A stretch of DNA of 64,000 nucleotides. Origin: Malachius bipustulatus (taxonomy: Eukaryota; Arthropoda; Insecta; Coleoptera; Melyridae). The translations under genes and the position numbers were made by a program. The stretch covers positions 26,759,162 through 26,823,161 of the forward strand of contig OU342637.1 in assembly GCA_910589415.1 (NCBI GenBank). Direction: 5' to 3'. Every line of letters begins with the position of its first letter. Position 1 is the first letter of the stretch. Positions 46,506 to 56,651 of this stretch are shown piece after piece. Under the pieces are notes generated by a model. It ran no database searches, was not told the DNA's origin, and was given only the letters and a program-made list of their open reading frames with translations.

Positions 46506-49500
46506 CAATTTATTTGATTAGTTGTCTTTATGACGTGAGTGAAAGTTTCCATTAAAAAAATAACACAACGTAGGGGCAGGGTACCTATATTAAAGTTGAG
46601 GAATTTTTTATGAACATAAAATGTAATGTCATCAGATTTAAGGGGGCAGACGGGGGGTCGGGGCTGCTTGCTTGTGATCAAATTTTTCCTGGCATGCAGG
46701 GTTGTTAAGTCATTCACGTTTGTTTATCCGTTCTGCTTCGGTTTTTAACGAATTTGAAATCCTCAGAACTGGAGCAAAAGAAAACAATAACCAACCCTAT
46801 TTCATTTTACACGAAACGGAAATAATTAGACGGTTAGAGACTTTGTTTCAGCTTTATAATAACTGATTAAATTGCATGAGAGCTTTTTCGATTTTATAGT
46901 CTCAAAATACACGCAGCAGGCTTTATTTAATAATTATTATTGTCATACATTAATATAATATAAAATTACATGTTAATTAATTAGAATGTTCTAAAACGTG
47001 GTTGCATGATTAAAGATAAATAAAATCATGAAAACTGTTTGCATTGAAATCAAATTACGAACGTTGAGTATACTGGATTATCTCCCACGCAGTAGGCTTT
47101 TTAAATAACACCGACCAGGTTTTAATCAAAATAATGAAAACCATTTCGATATTACAAAATAATAACATATTTCCGCGTTTTTCCTGAAATTTTCCTAAAC
47201 AAATCCGTCATCCGACAATGTTTAAAAATTAATCAGAATATATGAAAAAGTAATAAAGGTATGAATTATTCAAGTGTTACATGAAGGGCTAGCTTATAGT
47301 TGATTTTGATAAGCCACTATTTAAAATTCAATGCCGCTTTTGCATTTCATTAATTTGCATAGAGTAGTTGTTACTGCGTTTAGTAACACCTAAATTTTAG
47401 TGGGTATATTTCCCCCACTATGATTGTCTCCATCGGAAAACAATGTCACCTCATCACTTGCATCTTCTGGCAAATCTTCTATTTATAACATGACTTTTTC
47501 TGAACGCTCCTGCATGCCCAACTATCAACCTTGGAAAATCCAGCAACCAATAAAGACAAATTAACGCTACTGACCCAATCTGAAAATTTCCCCTAGAAGT
47601 CAACAACTTCAGAAGCATCGCTACAGGCTATCCAGGCCCGTATGTACGTTCATCTGCATTGATGCCTAAAAAATAGGCCAAAGTCTAGTTATCACAGTTC
47701 GTTTCACCCTTTACAGACTCTCAAAGTCGATTCAGTAAAATCTCCCCAATATACAGCACAGAACTTCAACCAGCCGAAAGTTATTTCGTTATATGCTCTG
47801 ACTCACCTAATTTTCTCCAATCAATCAGCATGTTTACCTACGACACTCCTTAGTATAATAGTAAACATTAATAAAGGAATCCTGTATCAATTATGAAAGG
47901 TCGAATATGAATAAGGTATTCTACTTATAGAAATAAAAAACCCATTCAGCAACGATCCTTTAATAACGATTAATTAATGAAGTGGAATGAGTTGAAATAA
48001 ATAATAATGTTACAAAAAATTGATCACAACAACAAGGAAATTGATAGAGATTTTTCTATTCATCAAAACATTTTATCCTGTGCAGCTGTTTGTTTATTTT
48101 TTGTATAAATTATTAAGTTTTCTATTAAGAAATACTAACAAACTGCTCTGAAAGAGGAGTAAAAAAAAGTAGCGATGCAGCATGAATTTATATTCTCTGC
48201 AGTTCTGCAGTAACATACCTGCTATGATAAAACGTCATACAGCTATGGGGGATTGAGAATCCCTCCGGAATCGGTCGTAACTCTTGAATTCGCTGGGACA
48301 TCTGGAAATTTCTTCAACTCAGCGCTGCGGAAGAACCGTTGCCGTATGTTTTGTTGTAAACATCCGCTGACAATGCATTAATTTGATACATCAACGTTCG
48401 CTCTGATCGGAAAATTCATATTCTCGACAAAAATCAACAAAGTTTCAATTAACGTTGACAAAACAAACAACCGATCCTGATTGTATGGTTGGTAAATAAT
48501 CCTTGTTTCATTATGGATTTTGTTTGGTCAACAATTATTATTAATTTCCAGAGTCGTTGAAAATGGATTTTTTCAAGATTGACTAACAATTTTCAAATTA
48601 ATCAACAAATGGAATGTAATATAGGAATTTGATTGTTTAATAAAAAGGAAGAATTTTTAGCCCACAGTCAATTAAAGGACTACAATAAGCATTAGAATTT
48701 TTTTTTCGTATTGTCAATCAACCGAGGATGGCCTCTTATCAGAAAAATTCACTGGAATTGAACGGGAAATACAATAATCGAAAACGTTGAAAGTAATTTG
48801 AGCTCCTCTCAGACAGGTAGGTCCCGTTTAATGAAGTATCTACTGACTTGACATTGTTGTATCATTGAGGGGTAGTTCTCAGACTGCTTTTTATGGATTT
48901 TCAGTAAATAATATGATCAAAAAAATTGTCTGCTAACTGTAAAGTACATTAAAGCCATACGGAGTCTTCAGAGATCAGTTTTTTCCGCATCAATTACTAA
49001 TAACCTTTCTCGAACAAAAAATCTATCGGGGATACGCAACCTTCCGTACAAGCTCTTCAACGACGATATTAAATTCGTAAATTCGTAATTATTTTTGAGC
49101 GGCTATTTTTTTATTCCGTACTTTTTTTAACCATTAAACTTTGGACTTTTGAATGAAACATAACAGATTCTCAATTGCAGAGCGAACGAAAAAGTGGTTT
49201 TTATTTTTGGAAAACGGGTCAGTGATAATTGTCACTCAACGTGCATACAGTTATTTCTATGGAATCTCAATGCTCCAATACCTCCTAGCACTATTGGTGC
49301 CAAAATTTGACCCCTATTGTAATGTTGTAAGGATATGAAACGTACATTCAGGCCTCGACCTAGACGATCTATCTAGAACGAGTGTAGCGGATAAGTTGAT
49401 CCATCGCACCATTCCGGTGACCTGGAACTGCGTTTAAAATATTCTTAAATCTGCCGATGATGACGAAAATTTTTTCAAAAATTCAACCATCCCCGACAAG

Positions 49501-51642
49501 GCGCGTTGTCATTTGAACGGGTTTGTGGATAAGAGAAGCTGCAGCTTTGGAGGGATAGATACATAATCCCGGAAATCTCCACCAATGTTCATGACACCCA
49601 CTTCGCATGACTGTTCCCCCTTTGCTTCATGCCTCCAAAGGGGGTGAGTGCCAAAATTTGAAAAACACGCATTTGTACATCAATAGCTTGTAGGTACCAC
49701 CATTTATTCTAATAATGTTTAGCAAGCGCCAAACATGGCACTTGGCTATATCTCAAATGTATTTCTTTTATTGACATTTTCATCAATATCTCTGAAAGAT
49801 GATTTTGGCACTCACCCCTTTGGAACAGCAACGCTGCAATTACTGTCTAAGATTTATTTTGGGAACCCGACGATAATTTTTGGTGTTTGTCTATTTTCTA
49901 TTTTTTTTTTAATAGCAGCAAATCGGTTTCTGCACGGGCAAAGATGAAAAGACACGTGCACGAGTAAAATAATTTATATTGATCCTTCAACTCACTTTTT
50001 AGAGAGTAGATGAATGGAAAAACCGGAAAGGCGTATGATGTAAAATATCCCTGGAGATTGTAACAAATGTAAATAAAACCGAAATGCTGATAAATAATTA
50101 AAGTCTTGTAACAGTGAACTGTAACAAATTATTTTTACAAAGCTCCATATTCTAACTATCGTGTTCCATTTATACCTAAAGCATCCCAGCTTGATTTTTC
50201 ACGATAAGCTTTTACGAAAACGACGAAGTAAAGTTACGAGGCAACCCCAATATTGATCTCGTTTTCCAGACCCGTATTGTCATAAAAACTGAACTCGCTT
50301 ATTTTCATGGATCGTGGAAAAGGGCCTGCTGCTTGGTTTCTCCGTCGCGTCGGCGGCCCTTTGTTAAACGGCTCAGGAATCAGCGTCGTCGAAGCACAGA
50401 GCTCATCAGCGCTCTCAGCGAAACGACATGAAGATAAATTTTGGATGCGGATTATCACATCCCGCTCATCATGTCTAATAAAATAACAAGAGCAAGCCAG
50501 TTCGATTAAGGTGTAATTCCTGCGGAATTTGTCTGTGTACGTGTTGAAGTTTCTCGATCCTCGAGCAGCATTCGGTGAATAGTTGCATGACTGGTATTTT
50601 GTGTGATGAAACTTTACAGCTAACTGGGACCTAATCTAATTTGGTACTTCTAATCTTGGTACATGTGCATTATCATTTATAAATCTATTTCGGAGTCACT
50701 GAAAGAGGGTGGTTACCTACCATAAATCCTTACAGAGCTTATGTTATGTGGGTACCTACCTATAACCCATTAAGATTATTGGTTACTTTTATTACTACTA
50801 CCATATATCAATAATTCTACCTGTCATTTCCAATTTTTATGTCTTTTATTTAATTAAAGCCTTGAAGTTTTTTGATATCAGTTTTCGGCGATTTTGATTT
50901 TATAATCGAATTCACCGTTGTATTGAAGAAAAATCGAGTTTTTTGCCAGTTTAACACCAAATTACAGTTTTTCACAGATGATGATAAAGAAAAATAACTA
51001 GAAAAAGAGAAGAGAGAGTCTTCTTCGGCAATTTCAACAATTTTCTTCGTGTTCCATACATAGAAATTCTCTTATTTGAAATCATATAGTTATGCCAGTA
51101 AATACGATATTATATAGGTAGCTACCTAATACCTTTTGCCAGGAACTGTACAAAGCTATTTCTGGATTGTATTTAATAAATAGCAGTGTGTTTCTTGTAT
51201 TTCAACGGCATGAAAGTGGAATGGAACTTAATTGTTTGAATGCCTTTTATAAAGTTTACGTCTAACTTCTAACAAAGAGTTTAAGCTTAGCGGCACATCT
51301 TCAAGCTGAGCTAACAATGGCGCATCATGAAACAGAGTCAGATTCCTTCACTGATCTCCGGGAAACTACCTAGAATCAAATGTGAATTGGAAAATCGGAA
51401 AACAGTTCAACGTATTCTAAAGTTTAAAGTTTCGAGGAAGTGAGCGCTGGTAAACTTAATCTTGGATTTTGATTTGTATAACCAAAGTAAAATATCGACA
51501 CAGACACCCTCCATATGGTGCTCTACTCTCGGTATCTCTTTATCTACTGGAGAAACTGATACAAATATTTAGATATAACTTGAGGGAAATATATAAGAAC
51601 AATGAGAAAATGAGAAATGTAGGAATTTTTGTCTACTTTAAT
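46506..51642. other. Intron interior, no gene recognised
   Basis: AT-rich unique DNA. A short inverted repeat lies at about 49633-49655 / 49802-49823 (CCAAAGGGGGTGAGTGCCAA). The segment 50270-50460 is unusually CpG-rich (GTCGCGTCGGCGGCCC, CGTCGTCGAAGC) and unique; it may be a conserved or regulatory segment, but nothing specific can be named. Confidence 0.4.
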
Positions 51643-51742
51643 TTTTATTCGAAAAAACACTTCCTTTCTGAGATTTAGCCTAAAAACTGAAAAAAAGCGA
51701 AAATTTGGACAAACGTGCAAAAAAAAAAACAAAGTTCAGGTT
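51643..51742 (-). repeat. Left half of a 'CTCACCCTCTA' repeat copy split by the LTR
   Basis: TCGAAAAAACACTTCCTTTC, TGAGATTTAG and AAAACTGAAAAAAAGCG match 29915-29960 closely. The matching continuation (GTGTTCAGCGACCCG, ATAGAGGGTGAGAAAATCAA) is found at 52662-52705, beyond the LTR. Confidence 0.7.
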
Positions 51743-52631
51743 TGTAACGAATTCCAAGGCATTCGTTGGTAATTATTATTTATTTTCATTATTAGAGGGG
51801 TTTATCAGAAGTGATACAGTTTTTACGACGGTGATTAGCAGGTTATCCCCGCCGGCACCGGCTATATAAACAGAGCCAACTGAGAAGCCAGTTAGAGGAT
51901 CCGAGGAACTGACTCGAGAACCATCTCCCTCCTTGTGAATTGAGCTCGGAGGTCTCCCGGAGGCATGTATTGAGTGCACTCCGTCCAGTTTACCTAGCCG
52001 GCTACAGTAGGTCGATGAAATGAGTCGAGCCTAACTGTAACCGGACGTCGATAGACCGTCCAGAGTGGAATGAGCTCTGGCCGGCAATCGATTCAGTATA
52101 GGGAAACAGTCGGCGCTACGTGGAAGCACCGGTTAGTCCCTTCAGTCACGACCCGGCCTGTATTGAGGGCCGGATTCAGTAAAAGCCGCCCCAGCATTGC
52201 ATTGAGATTCCGGGAGCGGGTTCTGTTTCAGATAATTTCATCGCTGGAGGATTTTCTCCCAGACCCCGTCACGGCGAGTATTCCGGAAGCCACAGCAGCC
52301 GATACGCACCGTGCGACGGCGAGAGAGTGACTGCCGTAGTGGAGCCGACTGTGAACCGATCAGGCGGTCAGCCAATCGGTAGTGGTACGCGCCCCGACGC
52401 AGATATCTCCCACCAATCAGACAGCGAAGGACGAGGGCCGGCCCATAAGATACAGTGGTTATCGATATGAATTTGACTAATACAGACATGTGTAACTAGA
52501 ATACTTGTAAATAAAGATTTTATACTTTTTAATTGACTTGTCACGGGTACAAAGGGGCAGACATCCATCCCTGGGTAATCATCTCTACCTAACTGAAAAT
52601 CCCGTTACAAGATTGGCGCCCAACGTGGGGC
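51743..52631 (+). mobile_element. LTR with primer-binding site; body and second LTR absent
   Basis: The 867-bp LTR runs 51743-52609. It starts TGTAACG and ends CGTTACA, perfect 7-bp inverted ends of TG...CA type. A TATA box (TATATAA, 51863-51869) and a polyadenylation signal (AATAAA, 52510-52515) are in the expected order. After a 4-bp gap comes TGGCGCCCAACGTGGGGC (52614-52631), a tRNA primer-binding site of the kind used by insect LTR retrotransposons; the same 18-mer occurs at 14921. About 30 bp later the sequence returns to the flanking repeat, so gag, pol and the 3' LTR are missing. A 5' LTR left by deletion is most likely. GC content is well above the intron mean. Confidence 0.85.
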
Positions 52632-52661
52632 CCAAAACTTTTGGGCAGCTAACTTGAAATT

Positions 52662-52745
52662 AGTGTTCAGCGACCCGAAATCCATAGAGGGTGAGAAAAT
52701 CAAAACTATGACAAAACTACCCTCTGAACTCCCATTTTATTCCTA
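52662..52745 (-). repeat. Right half of the split 'CTCACCCTCTA' repeat
   Basis: GTGTTCAGCGACCCGAAATC, ATAGAGGGTGAGAAAATCAA and AAAACTATGACAAAAC match the corresponding part of 30050-30110. Together with 51643-51742 it brackets the LTR. Confidence 0.65.
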
Positions 52746-52897
52746 ATATGCCTAACCTAATGAGAAAATTTGCCGCACGTTACCTTGACCACGACCCGGA
52801 ACGCGCTAATCATGTGAGTGTTGCGAAAAAGCCTTTGAAAACTCATTTCTATAAAGAGTTTTTCGGCACTTTTTTTTAACGTGGTTTCCCAGGATGC

Positions 52898-53257
52898 CTA
52901 ATAAATCCATGACCAGAATTCCGTTTCGGTGTAGTCGTCGATGTTACTCTTCTCTGGCTTCTCGGGGTATTTGATTGATAGATCATTGTAGTCGTCATCG
53001 TCATCAATTTGCAGGATTACTCGTAGCGTTGGTGCATGAATTGGCGCTACAATTCTTGCAAATAAGCGTACAGTGTCGCAGGTTTTTCTGGTGCAGGTGG
53101 TGCGTCGGTGGTCACTGGTTCTAGGCATTCTGATGCTCTCTTCCGCTCCATTTTCTGGAAACAGCTGTGAACCAGTTTCCATCCACTTTTGCAGTTGCAA
53201 GAACACTCGAAAAGGATGTTGGCGTGCTGATGATTCCGAAGACACTAATTTCGACAT
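52898..53257 (-). CDS. Unidentified 119-codon ORF with acidic C-terminus
   Basis: ATG at 53257; reads MSKLVSSESSARQHPFRVFL, a central Arg/Thr-rich part (RTSDHRRTTCTRKTC), then LQIDDDDDYNDLSIKYPEKP and a C-terminus rich in acidic residues and ending TEFWSWIY. It is the second-longest open frame in the window and its composition is less AT-biased than that of the surroundings. No signal peptide, membrane segment or known domain is recognised. A +1 reading in the middle also stays open briefly, so a frameshifted older gene is possible. It lies in the ALP intron, antisense, near the LTR. It may be a retrotransposon or host-gene fragment, or chance. Confidence 0.3.
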   Translation of the reverse strand: MSKLVSSESSARQHPFRVFLQLQKWMETGSQLFPENGAEESIRMPRTSDHRRTTCTRKTCDTVRLFARIVAPIHAPTLRVILQIDDDDDYNDLSIKYPEKPEKSNIDDYTETEFWSWIY

Positions 53258-53607
53258 GTTTCTGTTTGTTTTTTCATTGCTTAGCGCTATAAAAATAGCT
53301 TTGCCACAGTTCTTGATTATTTTTTGACTTGCCCTATTATTGTCCTCGAAAATACCTTCGGACTTGCAAAGTTTTCGTTCGTGTAATAGTTTTCCTAGTC
53401 TTCCTTTGCCAATAGAGGAGTTTTAGAAAGGTAACCGAACGGTAAGAGTTCCCCTCTAACCGCTACACTTCATGGCAATGAAGGAATTGTAATATTTTGT
53501 ATTCTAAGGTAAGTTTGAGCGGTTGCCAAACTTTACATTTGGATTTTTTTTTCTTAGATTAGTTTTCTCCGTCTTGCTTTTACGGGGATTCATTAAGTAG
53601 CATTTTT

Positions 53608-53712
53608 TTAAAATTTAATTGGGTGCCATTTTCAAATGTCTTAACCGATTTTGCTCAAATGAAATACCTGACCGCTGCTTGTCGATATCTTACTCCAGTA
53701 AAAAATTCAACT
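53608..53712 (-). repeat. Dispersed repeat copy (partner 6149-6254)
   Basis: Carries the reverse complement of the repeat at 6149: GGTGCCATTTTCAAATGTC, TTAACCGATTTTGCTCAAAT and GATATCTTACTCC. The short ORFs across it are not genes. Confidence 0.7.
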
Positions 53713-56476
53713 CTCCTACATGGAGAGTACTCCGAAGTTTCCGTCAGTACTCAGAAGTCCTCAGAAGTAACAGGACTTCCTACTCAGTGGGCCGAAGGTA
53801 AACGGCTTTCCACAAATGGAACATTCAACAAAAGATGAGCACAATTAAGAGCAGAAGACCCCAGTGGCACTAGATTTCTGCGAAATATGTAAGTGTCTAA
53901 TGGACCGAGCTACACACCCATATCGGTTATGACTGCCCGACACGTTTGGGATGACCTCTGTGGAATTTTAAGTTTGGTAGCCGCTTACGCCTAGATACAT
54001 GAGTAGCTAGTGCCTATGAGCTCCAAGGGGTTTACATTGGGTGCGCCAGGCACCTTTATCACAAGTCACCAAAAAACCACAAAAATATCAGCTTCCAATA
54101 CTGAAATCTGCGACCTGAATCGTGATAGAGGAATGAGTTTTTTCAAACTTTCGGCTATATTTAAACGAAAATTGCAAAAACATTAAATCAAGATGACCGA
54201 AGTTTCACGTATAATATTTTGTATCAAAACAGTAATTCCATGTTCTACATGTCAAATGGAAGTAAAACTCCTCAAAAAAAGCCTTTTTAGTCTTTTTTTT
54301 TCGTCTTTTTCGAGACCAGTTTCACTTAAAATGATTGGACTAAATAGGTGAAATAGATTGAAAGAAAGAAGTCTTTTGAAGAAGACTTCTAAAATGACTA
54401 TAAGTAGTTAAATAATGGTTGTCAAACTTAACCCTGGTACACCTTTTTATTTTGACACATGGAACAGAAAATTCGAAATTTTTCTTTGACAGAAATATTT
54501 ATTTATTCATCTATGAATAATCACAGTCGACTATCTAAGATATTTTCTAGTTGCTATTAAGTTTACCTACCATGTACTACTGTACATTGTAAAACTTCAA
54601 CAAAAAAAATAAACTTGGCTGCACGTTTCGACGCGTTTCTGGGTAACTCGGCTTACGAACTAGCCAGCTTGAAGCAGAAAGAGACATGCATTCCCAAACT
54701 TCTCGTTAAATCGCTAAGTTCCAGTCAAGGAAGCGAATCATTTTAAGACTCGAGATGGGGGCGGAGATTTGTTACAGGAATTGTTACTTACCAAAAGGTG
54801 TAGCTAACGGGCGATTCAGTCTGTGTGCAGCTGGAGTGCATTATTTTCATAAATCTTCCAATCGAACCGTCCAAGTAAATCCTAGGATTCCCGGAGTAAG
54901 TAAACGAGCATTTCTCTCCTATTCTCCAAGTGTCAGGAAAGTAAAGCGAGTCGATTTTCTTTTATAAAAGTTGAATAGAATTTCGTAGTTGTAGATCTTC
55001 CCCTTTACTTATTCTATGCTGAATTATTGGATTTAAGTTTACCATGTCAACGCAATTGAGAGCAATAAATATTACCAGAGGGACTTTTTTTTCCTTAGCC
55101 ATAAAAGTAAATAAAAAATTAAAATAGCTCCGAAGTTGCTGCTAGAGAAAGGCTGCATTTGATCAAACTATAGACAAACTGATTGACTAAATACAACTTG
55201 AATAGTCTTGTGCAGTAACGATTCCTGTCATCTCCAGGGAGAAACGTTAATTTCCACGCTAATGTGCCCCGTTCATATTTTGGATGAATCGAGGCGACTC
55301 CCCAAATCACGAGATTAGAAACTCTCGGAGAGTTGCTGAAGTTCGGGAGCACTCTTCAGGCCTAGTCTGACTCGACCAACCGTGGGATGCATTCGAATCC
55401 AGCCGCATCTGGAGAAGTTTGGCGTTCGAAACGCCATGAAATCATATAAACTCGTCAGAAGTTACTTTGTTAAGCCTGTTTCTTCCACTCGAATTTATTT
55501 ACTCCGTTTCGTGTGCGGAATATTAATTGCCGGTGCTCTGTACTGATATTGCCTCATAAACAGGGAGTTGTTGGCGGTACATGAGGGCTTTGAAAGTTCT
55601 AAATTTGATTAGAGATCTGAACTCTCAATAGAGGTATGCGACGGTTAAATAAAATAGTGGCGCCGTGATTTAGAATGACACAATTTATTGCGATGTAGTG
55701 CTATAATGAAACTTTAGAAAATTCCTGCTCTGTGCCACGGTATAGATGAATTGGTCACTGTTGAAGACCAAAGAACTTTCTTCTGGAGTTTCTTCCCGAT
55801 ACACTAGTGTACATAATAAAAAATCGTTTAACATAATATTCGAGTAGTCCAGTCATTACGTCGAAAAAATTAGTTAGAAATGCAAGTGAACCGTGTAACG
55901 TCTTTTTTTTAAAGACGTTTTAATTATACTACTAATGCCTTCAAACGGGGTTAGGGGTTAACTCACACAAATTTATTCCCAACATTAAAATACCAAACAT
56001 AAAAAAAACACTGAATCACCTGGTTGAGATTTAGGTACTAATAAATTGGTGGAGTAGATTTCCCGATTTATAGCGGTTACTCAGGATAAAATACGAAGGG
56101 AATTAATAATTATAGTGCATGGTAATGTGCTGTAATGGAAGCGATATGGAAGCAAATTGTCTATGCCGGAGAATTCACATAGGATCTTGGTCAACAATTT
56201 GAAGTTGAGTTTTTCCAAGCGCCCCTCTCAATATCCAAAAATAAGCTTTCACGGTTCAGTTGCATTTTCAAATCTATTTAATGACTGGACTAGAGTACAA
56301 TCTTGGAGCATTAATATTAGGGAGCACTAGACAAGTTTATTAGATCCTAGAGATCAGCATAAGGTAATACAAAGTAATCTCGTTATTTAAACTAATTAAT
56401 AACATTTCCGCCGTTACTTGATTATAAATGTTGAGATAAATCGATTCAGTATGTTTATTAGAAAACTTTGTTTCAG
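53713..56476. other. 3' part of the ALP intron, no gene recognised
   Basis: Unique DNA of mixed composition. A repeated CTCAGAAGT/CTCCGAAGT motif lies at about 53733-53770. A polypyrimidine-like tract and TTTCAG at 56471-56476 form the acceptor for exon B. Confidence 0.45.
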
Positions 56477-56651
56477 ACGTACAACATGGACGCCCAGATC
56501 GGCGAGTCGTCGGCATGCGCCACGGCGCTGATGTGTGGTGTGAAAACAAACTTTGAGACCGTCGGACTGGACGCCCGAGGTCGGTTCGAGAATTGCTTCT
56601 CGAGCTTCTCCTCCAGGGTATCGTCTCTTATAGACTGGGCCCAAGAGTCTG
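56477..56651 (+). CDS. Alkaline phosphatase, internal coding exon B (catalytic serine motif)
   Basis: Follows exon A in phase 0. It reads TYNMDAQIGESSACATALMC, then GVKTNFETVGLDARGRF, then a Cys-containing segment ending LIDWAQES. In the family this is TYNVDxQVPDSxxTATAYLCGVKxNF..., where the Ser after Asp is the nucleophile that is phosphorylated. Here the Ser is kept, but the Asp before it is Glu, the Pro is Gly and the Tyr-Leu is Leu-Met. The downstream NxC (ENC) and IDWAQ segments match the family, and the joined A+B protein runs without a gap. The acceptor is aaactttgtttcag before 56477; the donor is g|gtaagcc with exon end at 56651 in phase 1, consistent with a split Gly codon before the expected G-K-x-VG segment. 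That next exon was not found up to 64000. The gene is either a functional ALP paralogue with an altered motif or one under relaxed constraint. Confidence 0.92.

Larger units (their letters stand above)
31436..56476 (+). other. Alkaline phosphatase intron, about 25 kb
   Basis: Lies between the two in-phase ALP exons and has a canonical GTAAG start and a TTTCAG end with a short pyrimidine tract. It holds a LINE remnant, a weak SINE head, several foldback elements, an LTR with primer-binding site, and unclassified ORFs; these are listed separately. No further ALP coding segment is expected inside, because exon A ends at LALAK and exon B begins at TYNMDAQ, which are adjacent in the family. Confidence 0.85.
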
